Of a stretch of DNA of 9,110 nucleotides, positions 1 to 5,036 are shown piece by piece. Numbering within the stretch: the first letter of the stretch is position 1; the number at the start of each line of letters is the position of its first letter. The DNA comes from JBNJEA01 sp051745395 (GTDB taxonomy: Bacteria; Desulfobacterota; Desulfobacteria; Desulfobacterales; Desulfosalsimonadaceae), in assembly GCA_051745395.1 (NCBI GenBank), contig JBNJEA010000119.1, forward strand, positions 1 through 9,110, written 5' to 3'. The notes beneath the pieces were generated by a model. The model saw nothing but the letters and a program-made list of their open reading frames with translations, was not told the origin of the DNA and made no database searches. The position numbers and the translations under genes were made by a program.

Positions 1-37
1 ATAAGAATGAGGTAAGAACCTTCTCGGATTAATACTT

Positions 38-1246
38 ATGCAGAGTTTGCTCGAAGGAAAACACATCGTATTGGGCGTTTCCGGCGGTATTGCGGCTTAC
101 AAGAGCGTGGAGCTTTTGCGGCTGCTCCAGAAAGCCGGTGCGGATGTAAAAGTCGTGATGACGAAAAACGCGGCATGGTTTGTCGGGCCGATGACGTTTG
201 AGGCCATTTCCGGCCATCCGGTGTTTATGGAGATGTTCGGCGAGCAGGCCGACCCGCAGATGCGCCATATTTCCTGGGCCGAAGAAGCCGATGCCGTGGT
301 GATTGCCCCGGCGACAGCCGATGTGATCGGAAAACTTGCCAACGGCATTGCCGATGATGCGCTGACGACGTTTATGCTGGCCGTGACCGCCCCGAAAATG
401 ATCTGTCCGGCCATGAACACGCACATGTATGAAAACCGGGCGGTCCAGAGAAATATCGATGTCCTGGAAAGCGACGGCTACCGGGTTGTCGAGCCCGGCG
501 CCGGCGAGCTGGCCTGCAAAACGGTGGGGCCGGGGCGTCTGGAGGCGCCGGAGATGATTCTTGAACGAATCATTGACCTGTTTTCGCCCATGGATTTTTC
601 CGGCAAGAAGGTCGTGGTGACGGCCGGACCCACCCAGGAGTCCATTGACCCGGTGCGGTTTATCAGCAACCCTTCTACCGGCAAAATGGGGTATGCGGTC
701 GCGCGGGCGGCCGCGGCCCGGGGCGCGGATGTGCTTCTGGTCTCCGGGCCCACGGCGTTAGAAGACCCTTTTGGTGTTCGGGTCAAGCGGGTACAGAGTG
801 TGGACGAAATGGCCGAAGCCGTTTTTCTGGAAGCCGATGCGGCGGACGTGATTGTCAAGGTGGCCGCGGTTTCGGATTACCGGCCGGCAAGCGTTTCCGG
901 GCAGAAAATAAAAAAGCACAATGATTCGCTGGTGCTGGAGTTGACAAAAACAAAAGATATTTTGGCTGAACTCGGCGAAAGAAAGAAAAAGGGGCAGGTG
1001 CTGGTCGGCTTTGCAGCGGAAACCGAGGACCTGGAGCAAAACGCGGTCAAAAAGATGGAAGCCAAGCACCTGGATTTGATTGCCGGCAATCTCATCGGCG
1101 CCCCCGAGTCCGGCTTTGCGGCGGATACCAATAAAATCCGGCTGTTTTTCAACGATGGCCGCAGCGAGGACTTGCCGATAATGGACAAGCAGGCGGCGGC
1201 GAATGTTTTGTTGGACCGGATAGGAGACTTGATTGAAGGACATTGA
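38..1246 (+). CDS. coaBC: Bifunctional phosphopantothenoylcysteine decarboxylase / phosphopantothenate-cysteine ligase
   Basis: This cytoplasmic, bifunctional enzyme of coenzyme A synthesis joins cysteine to 4'-phosphopantothenate (CoaB, CTP-dependent) and decarboxylates the product to 4'-phosphopantetheine (CoaC, FMN-dependent). The 402 residues match the usual full-length fusion. The N-terminal flavoprotein half (about 1-185) shows GVSGGIAAYK at 13-22, the catalytic His77 (HISW), the PAMN motif with Asn127, and Cys160 in the flap before GPGR. The C-terminal half (about 187-400) shows TAGPTQESIDPVRFISN ending in Asn211, STGKMG, AAVSDYRP and the KIKK lysine at 290. These line up within one or two positions with the E. 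coli key residues. The flap reads ACK rather than the usual ACG. ATG 38 is the first start after an in-frame stop at 8-10. It has no good Shine-Dalgarno at normal distance; a GAGG lies about 24 bases upstream. The function is secure. Confidence 0.97.
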   Translation: MQSLLEGKHIVLGVSGGIAAYKSVELLRLLQKAGADVKVVMTKNAAWFVGPMTFEAISGHPVFMEMFGEQADPQMRHISWAEEADAVVIAPATADVIGKLANGIADDALTTFMLAVTAPKMICPAMNTHMYENRAVQRNIDVLESDGYRVVEPGAGELACKTVGPGRLEAPEMILERIIDLFSPMDFSGKKVVVTAGPTQESIDPVRFISNPSTGKMGYAVARAAAARGADVLLVSGPTALEDPFGVRVKRVQSVDEMAEAVFLEADAADVIVKVAAVSDYRPASVSGQKIKKHNDSLVLELTKTKDILAELGERKKKGQVLVGFAAETEDLEQNAVKKMEAKHLDLIAGNLIGAPESGFAADTNKIRLFFNDGRSEDLPIMDKQAAANVLLDRIGDLIEGH

Positions 1247-1252
1247 GGTAAG

Positions 1253-1279
1253 ATGCTGTTTTCGGAATTGAGCATGTAA
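1253..1279 (+). other. Eight-codon mini-ORF with good ribosome binding site, possible remnant of a gene start
   Basis: Directly after the coaBC stop, GAGGTAAG is followed at once by an ATG at 1253, which opens a frame of only eight codons (MLFSELSM) before TAA at 1277-1279. The palindromic repeat starts three bases later. A good Shine-Dalgarno just behind coaBC could mark the start of a former downstream gene lost when the repeat and the islet arrived. It could equally be chance or a tiny leader. Nothing identifies a product. Confidence 0.2.
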
Positions 1280-1281
1280 GT

Positions 1282-1447
1282 TATATATGATGGCACCGTA
1301 AAAAGTCCAATATCTGCGTTACGCGCAATTTCTCAGAATTTCACGTACAGCTAAGTACGCTGCATTCTTCGAAATTGCGCAAGCCTTGATCTTGAACTTT
1401 TTACGGCGCCATCTAAAATCAGACTTTTTACGAGTCCACCATATATA
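1282..1447. repeat. MITE-like palindromic repeat with 26-bp terminal inverted repeats
   Basis: The terminal arms 1282-1307 and 1422-1447 are inverted copies that match at 22 of 26 positions by direct comparison; both carry TATATATG at the outer end and CGTAAAAAGTC at the inner end. Inside lies a second, longer imperfect palindrome (about 1289-1413). It has a copy of the same end (ACTTTTTACGGCGCCATC) at 1396-1413, a perfect 9-bp pair GCGCAATTT/AAATTGCGC at 1323-1331 and 1372-1380, and an apical pair CGTAC/GTACG at 1344-1348 and 1355-1359 around a 6-base loop. No protein is encoded. This resembles dispersed non-autonomous palindromic elements that I recall from Desulfobacteraceae genomes, but the family name is not known to me. 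A clear target-site duplication was not found. Confidence 0.8.
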
Positions 1448-1449
1448 GA

Positions 1450-1980
1450 ATGGATATTGAAAAACAATTTAAAATATTGACGGAATTTTTTGAAGCGCAA
1501 CATTTTGATTATGCATTAATCGGGGCTTATGCCCTTTATGCATATGGATATACCCGTGCAACAAGGGATGTGGATTTTATAACCCGGCTGGAATATCAGG
1601 ATAAAATAGTTCAATATTTGGAATCTTTAGGTTTCGAAACCTTAAACGTTTCCGAAGGGTTCTCCAACCATTTGCTTTCTGTTGGTTCGGTTCGGGTCGA
1701 TCTGGTTTATGTTTCTGATGAAACAGCTGATATTATTTTTCATTCAGTTAAGAAAATGGGCGTTTTTCAGGATATCAATCTGCCGGTGGTAAGTGGTGAG
1801 CACCTTTTGGCCCTGAAGCTTTTTGCAATTCAAAATGATCCGCATAGAAAGTTTAAGGAGCTGGCGGATATAAAAGAGCTGTTACGCCTGATCGATTTGG
1901 ATAAAGAAACAATTCGAAATTATTTTAAGAAATATCAGTTAGAAAATTATTATAATGAAATCGTCGAACAGCAAAAATAA
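1450..1980 (+). CDS. Nucleotidyltransferase-fold protein (AbiEii/MNT-like)
   Basis: This 176-residue protein belongs to the polymerase-beta-like nucleotidyltransferase superfamily. The family signature is visible: GAYAL at 25-29, then TRD(40)VD(42), the metal-binding aspartate pair, and a third acidic residue in RVD(84)LVY. A helical second half follows with HLLALKLFAI (118-127) and KFKELADIKELL (134-145), as in AbiEii/DUF6036-like proteins. Members of this superfamily transfer nucleotides to proteins or RNA, sometimes as toxins or antitoxins; the substrate here is unknown. The gene is AT-rich: two 60-base lines (1501-1560 and 1861-1920) contain 24 and 23 G/C, against 39 of 60 in a line of hslU, which suggests transfer. 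ATG 1450 has no Shine-Dalgarno because the palindromic repeat ends two bases before it. The fold call is strong, the biological role open. Confidence 0.8.
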   Translation: MDIEKQFKILTEFFEAQHFDYALIGAYALYAYGYTRATRDVDFITRLEYQDKIVQYLESLGFETLNVSEGFSNHLLSVGSVRVDLVYVSDETADIIFHSVKKMGVFQDINLPVVSGEHLLALKLFAIQNDPHRKFKELADIKELLRLIDLDKETIRNYFKKYQLENYYNEIVEQQK

Positions 1981-2164
1981 CCATGACGGCTTGATTTTTC
2001 ATTGGGACCCCATTGCGTCTCGATCCTGCCGCATAGTAGAAGAAATGGACCGCTCGGGCTGTCGGGATTTTGAGGTTTATATCGACTTCTTGAAGCAATT
2101 GAAACCTACGGAATCGGAACTTCGGTATCGCCGGGTGTTTCAGCAACCTTTTTCCTTGGTTTGA
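1955..2164 (+). CDS. Small hypothetical protein overlapping the nucleotidyltransferase gene
   Basis: I do not recognise a named family. The 69-codon frame overlaps the 3' end of the nucleotidyltransferase gene by 26 bases and ends in QQPFSLV. The middle, from about residue 16, reads HWDPIASRSCRIVEEM and then FEVYIDFLKQL, which looks like a real amphipathic, mixed-charge protein and not a shadow frame. Small ORFs with a DFE.Y.DFL-like core directly after nucleotidyltransferase genes are something I recall from other bacteria, so a two-gene unit is plausible. It is not a HEPN partner: it is too short and lacks an R-x4-6-H motif. ATG 1955 has no Shine-Dalgarno, so translation may be coupled. An in-frame TTG at 1991 is an alternative start. 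Base composition is less AT-rich than the preceding gene. Confidence 0.5.
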   Translation: MKSSNSKNNHDGLIFHWDPIASRSCRIVEEMDRSGCRDFEVYIDFLKQLKPTESELRYRRVFQQPFSLV

Positions 2165-2219
2165 GCCCAATGGAAACCCAAAAGCAAATATCTATAGAAC
2201 GTGTTGATTCGTTCCGAGC

Positions 2220-2224
2220 GGGAG
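2220..2224 (+). promoter_or_regulatory. Ribosome binding site of galE
   Basis: GGGAG lies eight bases before ATG 2233. It is the only strong Shine-Dalgarno near the start and fixes the start ahead of the GG.GYIG NAD-binding motif. Confidence 0.7.
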
Positions 2225-2232
2225 TATAATTA

Positions 2233-3255
2233 ATGGCGATTCTGGTCACCGGCGGATCGGGTTATATCGGCAGCCACATTTGTCTGTGTCTGCTGGAAGA
2301 AGGCTACGAAGTCGTCGTGGCGGACAACCTTTGCAACAGCAAGGAAAAGTCGCTTGAGCGGGTTCAGTCGCTGACCGGTCGCGACCTTGTTTTCTACAGG
2401 GTCGATGTCCGGGATGAAAACGTTTTAAATGAGATCTTTCAGAATCATCGTATCGACGGGGTCATTCATCTGGCGGGTTTGAAGGCGGTGGGGGAATCCG
2501 TCGAGCAGCCGGTGCGCTATTACGACAACAACCTGTTTTCCACCATTGCCCTGTGCCGGGTCATGTGGGCGCATGATGTGAAGACATTTGTCTTTAGTTC
2601 GTCTGCCACGGTATACGGCGACCCGGAATCGGTGCCCATCGATGAAACCGCGTCTGTGGGCCCGACAAACCCTTACGGGCGATCCAAGTTGATGATCGAG
2701 CAGATTTTGCGGGATGTGGCAGAGGCAGAACCGGAATGGAAAATCGTGCTGCTGCGGTATTTCAACCCGGTCGGCGCTCATGCCAGCGGTGAAATCGGCG
2801 AGGATGCCAATGACCTGCCCAATAACCTGATGCCGTATATCAGCAAGGTGGCCGTCGGCAGCCTGACAGAGCTGCAGGTGTTCGGCGATGATTACCCGAC
2901 GCCGGACGGCACCGGGGTGCGCGACTACATCCACGTGATGGATCTGGCCTACGGACACGTCAAGGCACTGGAAAAGCTGGCCCATCATTCGGAGGCAACC
3001 GGGGTCCTTACCTATAACCTGGGCACCGGCCGGGGCTACAGCGTGCTGGAGATGATCCGGGCGTTTGAAAACGCTTCGGGGCAAAGAATCCCTTACCGGA
3101 TTGTCGGCCGCCGGCCCGGCGATATCGCCGCCTGCTATGCAGACGCCTCGCTTGCGGAAAAAGAACTGGGCTGGAAAGCCGCCCGCGGTGTTGACGAAAT
3201 GGTCGCCGATACCTGGCGATGGCAGTCCAGAAATCCCAATGGGTTTGGTCTTTAG
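2233..3255 (+). CDS. galE: UDP-glucose 4-epimerase
   Basis: This cytoplasmic, NAD-dependent epimerase interconverts UDP-glucose and UDP-galactose and feeds galactose use and cell-surface polysaccharide synthesis. It is a full-length extended short-chain dehydrogenase of 340 residues. The N-terminal Rossmann motif GGSGYIGSH covers 7-15. The SSSATVYGD segment (122-130) supplies the catalytic serine, and Y148-GRS-K152 is the YxxxK pair. GalE-type signatures follow: RYFNPVGAH (175-183), NNLMPYISKVAVG (197-209), DGTGVRDYIHVMDLA (225-239) and YNLGTGRGYSVLEM (261-274). The Rossmann and catalytic segments align closely with E. coli GalE. The 68 bases upstream hold an RBS but no convincing promoter. 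The next gene starts one base after its stop, so the two are co-transcribed. Nothing else of galactose metabolism is in the window; a role in surface glycans is only an inference. Confidence 0.95.
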   Translation: MAILVTGGSGYIGSHICLCLLEEGYEVVVADNLCNSKEKSLERVQSLTGRDLVFYRVDVRDENVLNEIFQNHRIDGVIHLAGLKAVGESVEQPVRYYDNNLFSTIALCRVMWAHDVKTFVFSSSATVYGDPESVPIDETASVGPTNPYGRSKLMIEQILRDVAEAEPEWKIVLLRYFNPVGAHASGEIGEDANDLPNNLMPYISKVAVGSLTELQVFGDDYPTPDGTGVRDYIHVMDLAYGHVKALEKLAHHSEATGVLTYNLGTGRGYSVLEMIRAFENASGQRIPYRIVGRRPGDIAACYADASLAEKELGWKAARGVDEMVADTWRWQSRNPNGFGL

Positions 3256-3256
3256 A

Positions 3257-3952
3257 ATGAATACTTTTCCCCCTGAAACATATGACGCCGTGATCTGCGA
3301 GATTCAGCAGCATCTGCGGTTTCTGCAGGCCATCGGCTGCCGGCGGATCGAAGACAATGAAAAGATCCATGAAATTGTCCGGAATTGGCAGGCGGAGGTT
3401 GATGTCGTCTCTGCCGCGGCCGCGGCCCTAAACACCGCCTCCTGCCGCCGCTGCGGGCTGGCCGATGAGCGCCGCGCCATGGTTTACGGTGCCGGCCCGG
3501 AAAGCGCCCGGCTGATGTTTATCGGCGGTTTTCCGGGCCAAGACGACGAAACAACCGGGCAGCCCTTCAGCGGCGAGGCCGGCGCCCTGCTGACCCGCAT
3601 CATAGAGGCCATGTCCTTTTCCCGGGAGTCGGTTTACATCAGCCACGTGGTCAAGTGCCGGCCCGCCGGCGGCCGGGCGCCCAACCGGTTTGAAACCAGG
3701 GCCTGCCGAAAGCACATCGACCGGCAGATCGAAGCCGTGGGCCCGGAGGTGATTATCGTGCTGGGCGAATTTGCCGCCCGGGCGCTTTTTGGCACGGATA
3801 CGCCCATTGATCGCCTGCGCGGCCGGTTTTGCGAATATGGACACACTGCCGTGATGCCCACCCATGATCCGGCCTACCTGCTGGCCAATGCATCGGCCAA
3901 ACGGGCGGTCTGGGAGGACATGAAGCAAGTGATGCAGCGTGTACGCATATAA
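3257..3952 (+). CDS. Family-4-like uracil-DNA glycosylase with altered catalytic motifs
   Basis: Family 4 uracil-DNA glycosylases are Fe-S proteins that excise uracil from DNA in base-excision repair. This 231-residue protein has the family's four cysteine ligands, C63, C66 (CRRC), C134 (KCRP) and C150, with family-like spacing. It also has GQPFSGEAGALL (101-112) and VIIVLG (165-170), and a helical N-terminal extension of about 60 residues. Two catalytic motifs differ from the norm. The uracil-binding GEAPG is GGFPG (90-94), losing the glutamate, and the second motif, usually PT.HPAYLL, reads PTHDPAYLL (201-209), with Asp where His is expected. Fold and cluster are well supported; activity on uracil is uncertain, and it may be a divergent or regulatory member. 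The start is ATG 3257, one base after the galE stop. A longer frame to 3065 would only overlap galE. Confidence 0.85.
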   Translation: MNTFPPETYDAVICEIQQHLRFLQAIGCRRIEDNEKIHEIVRNWQAEVDVVSAAAAALNTASCRRCGLADERRAMVYGAGPESARLMFIGGFPGQDDETTGQPFSGEAGALLTRIIEAMSFSRESVYISHVVKCRPAGGRAPNRFETRACRKHIDRQIEAVGPEVIIVLGEFAARALFGTDTPIDRLRGRFCEYGHTAVMPTHDPAYLLANASAKRAVWEDMKQVMQRVRI

Positions 3953-3959
3953 TTATTTA

Positions 3960-3988
3960 TTGACATTAGAAAAAAAAATGTTTTACAT
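3960..3988 (+). promoter_or_regulatory. Possible sigma-70-type promoter upstream of the Rho-N gene
   Basis: A perfect TTGACA at 3960-3965 is followed, 17 bases on, by the weak -10 candidate TTACAT (3983-3988; TACATG one base further is an alternative). The region is A/T-rich, unlike the flanking genes. Transcription would start just before the hairpin at 4011-4030. The -35 is good and the -10 poor, so this is a candidate only. Confidence 0.4.
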
Positions 3989-4010
3989 GATAAATTTGTA
4001 TGTAAAGACG

Positions 4011-4040
4011 GCGGGGGTTGCGGCCTCCGCTTTCTATTTT
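4011..4040 (+). terminator. Rho-independent terminator-like hairpin (terminator or attenuator)
   Basis: GCGGGGG (4011-4017) pairs with CCTCCGC (4024-4030), seven pairs including one G-U, around a 6-base loop TTGCGG. A T-rich tract, TTTCTATTTT, follows at 4031-4040. It sits 58 bases after the glycosylase stop and 34 bases before the Rho-N start. It could end the galE-glycosylase transcript, or act as an attenuator if the promoter at 3960 is real. The T-tract is interrupted, so its strength is uncertain. Confidence 0.5.
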
Positions 4041-4056
4041 GTCGATCTTATTTAGC

Positions 4057-4062
4057 AAGGAG
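4057..4062 (+). promoter_or_regulatory. Ribosome binding site deciding the Rho-N gene start
   Basis: AAGGAG ends 12 bases before ATG 4075, a slightly long spacing. It rules against the in-frame upstream ATG 4018, which would run through the terminator-like hairpin and has no Shine-Dalgarno. An in-frame TTG at 4063 lies too close to the site. Confidence 0.6.
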
Positions 4063-4074
4063 TTGTGTGCGCAT

Positions 4075-4407
4075 ATGGCGAAAAAAGAAAAACAGACCAA
4101 AGAAAAACCGTTGGAGAAGCTGACCGCCACCGAACTGCGGGACGTGGCCAAGGAACTGCCGGAAATCACCGGTGCTTCCGGCATGAACAAGTCCGAACTG
4201 ATTTCGGCGATCAAAAAAGCCCGGGGCATCGATGACAAAGGCGGCAAGAAAAAAGGCGGCGATGTGACGGTGCGGCAGATCAAGGAAAAAATCACCGAGC
4301 TCAAAGCCAAGCGGGAAAGCTATTTGCAGCAGGATGACAAGAAAATGGCCGATCTGCTGCGGCGCCGCATCAGCCGGTTGAAGAAAAAGACCCGGCGGGT
4401 GGCGTGA
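4075..4407 (+). CDS. Small stand-alone Rho-N-domain protein with basic tail
   Basis: This 110-residue, strongly charged protein has no signal peptide or membrane segment. After a lysine-rich start (1-11), residues 12-51 (PLEKLTATELRDVAKELPEI and on to MNKSELISAIKKARGI) match the Rho termination factor N-terminal helix-extended-loop-helix domain, a SAP-like fold found in Rho and in some nucleic-acid-binding proteins. A Gly/Lys linker (55-61) and a basic helical tail (64-110) rich in Lys and Arg follow. There are no Walker motifs or RNA-binding OSN-type domain of Rho itself, so it is not a Rho ATPase. Nucleic-acid binding, perhaps RNA or DNA compaction or termination tuning, is an inference. 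It is the first gene of the tight run reaching argB; its stop lies 23 bases before the HAD ATG. The start was chosen from the RBS at 4057. Confidence 0.8.
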   Translation: MAKKEKQTKEKPLEKLTATELRDVAKELPEITGASGMNKSELISAIKKARGIDDKGGKKKGGDVTVRQIKEKITELKAKRESYLQQDDKKMADLLRRRISRLKKKTRRVA

Positions 4408-4430
4408 TTTTTATTGCGGAAAATCCGGAT

Positions 4431-5036
4431 ATGTCAAACCATTCGATCCAGATTGCGCCCGCGCAAATCGCCCCGGCGCAAATCGCTTTTGACATCGACG
4501 GGGTGGTCGCGGACACGATGTCGCTTTTTCTGTCGATCGCCGAAGAGGTCTACGGCATTTCCGAGTATCGGTACGAAGATATTACCGAATATGACCTGGA
4601 AGGGGCCTTGGGCTTTGATCGGACCCTTCAGTGGGAGATCATCGTCCGGATTCTGGAAGGCAACTACACGATGCCGCTGCATCCCATCGGCGGGGCCCAA
4701 AGGGTGTTAAAGCGGCTCAACCAACGGCATCGGCCGACGCTTTTTGTTACCGCCCGGCCGGATGCCGATCATATCCGGGACTGGCTGCTTGACATGCTGG
4801 CCGTCGACCCGGAGGCAATCCGGGTGGTGGCCACCGGTTCGTTTTCGGACAAAAAGGACGTGCTGCTTGAACACGATATACAATATTTCGTGGAAGACCG
4901 GCTGGAAACATGCTTTTTGCTTGCCGAGGCGGGCATGTCGCCCATTGTCTTTCAGCAGCCCTGGAACCGCAGATCGCATCCGTTTTCCGAAGTGGGCGAT
5001 TGGCGGCAAATCGAATCCATGATCCGGCTTGAATGA
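4431..5036 (+). CDS. HAD-superfamily phosphatase, 5'-nucleotidase-like (NT5C/YqfW type)
   Basis: This protein of 201 residues belongs to the HAD hydrolases. Motif I is DIDGVVADT (21-29), with nucleophile Asp21 and general acid Asp23. Motif II is the Thr107 of LFVTARP, motif III a lysine in DKKD (141 or 142), and motif IV E155-D156 in FVEDR. The layout resembles 5'(3')-deoxyribonucleotidase/YqfW-like proteins (PF06941/COG5663), which dephosphorylate nucleotides; the substrate is not determined. ATG 4431 is preferred. GTG 4404, overlapping the previous stop in a GTGA, would add nine residues and is also possible. Residues 8-19 hold a short IAPAQ repeat encoded by a 15-base tandem repeat, just before motif I. 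The stop overlaps the recombinase start in ATGA, so translation is probably coupled. Confidence 0.8.
   Translation: MSNHSIQIAPAQIAPAQIAFDIDGVVADTMSLFLSIAEEVYGISEYRYEDITEYDLEGALGFDRTLQWEIIVRILEGNYTMPLHPIGGAQRVLKRLNQRHRPTLFVTARPDADHIRDWLLDMLAVDPEAIRVVATGSFSDKKDVLLEHDIQYFVEDRLETCFLLAEAGMSPIVFQQPWNRRSHPFSEVGDWRQIESMIRLE
4449..4487 (+). repeat. 15-bp tandem repeat in the HAD gene N-terminus
   Basis: Units 4449-4463 and 4464-4478 are near-identical 15-mers, and a third partial unit starts at 4479 (CAAATCGC). They encode IAPAQIAPAQIA. The third unit runs into the motif I strand (IAFDIDG), so the repeat may have arisen by slippage and lengthens the N-terminus without breaking the frame. Confidence 0.7.

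Noticed and set aside
1289..1413. CRISPR array or structured non-coding RNA
   Set aside because: There is one palindromic unit, no spaced direct repeats, and the terminal arms point to a mobile-type repeat.
1438..1449. TATATA as a -10 box for the nucleotidyltransferase
   Set aside because: It is part of the terminal inverted repeat and would place the start of transcription after the ATG.
1955..2164. HEPN-type toxin partner of the nucleotidyltransferase
   Set aside because: It is too short and lacks the R-x4-6-H motif of HEPN proteins.
2204..2230. TTGATT...TATAAT promoter before galE
   Set aside because: The spacer is only 15 bases and the -10 ends two bases before ATG, so transcription would start inside the gene.
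2425..3084. 219-codon frame on the minus strand opposite galE
   Set aside because: It is a shadow of the GC-rich galE reading frame: no domain, no RBS, and galE is certain.
3065..3256. Longer N-terminus for the glycosylase starting inside galE
   Set aside because: The extra 64 residues overlap galE in another frame and look non-native; ATG 3257 one base after the galE stop fits better.
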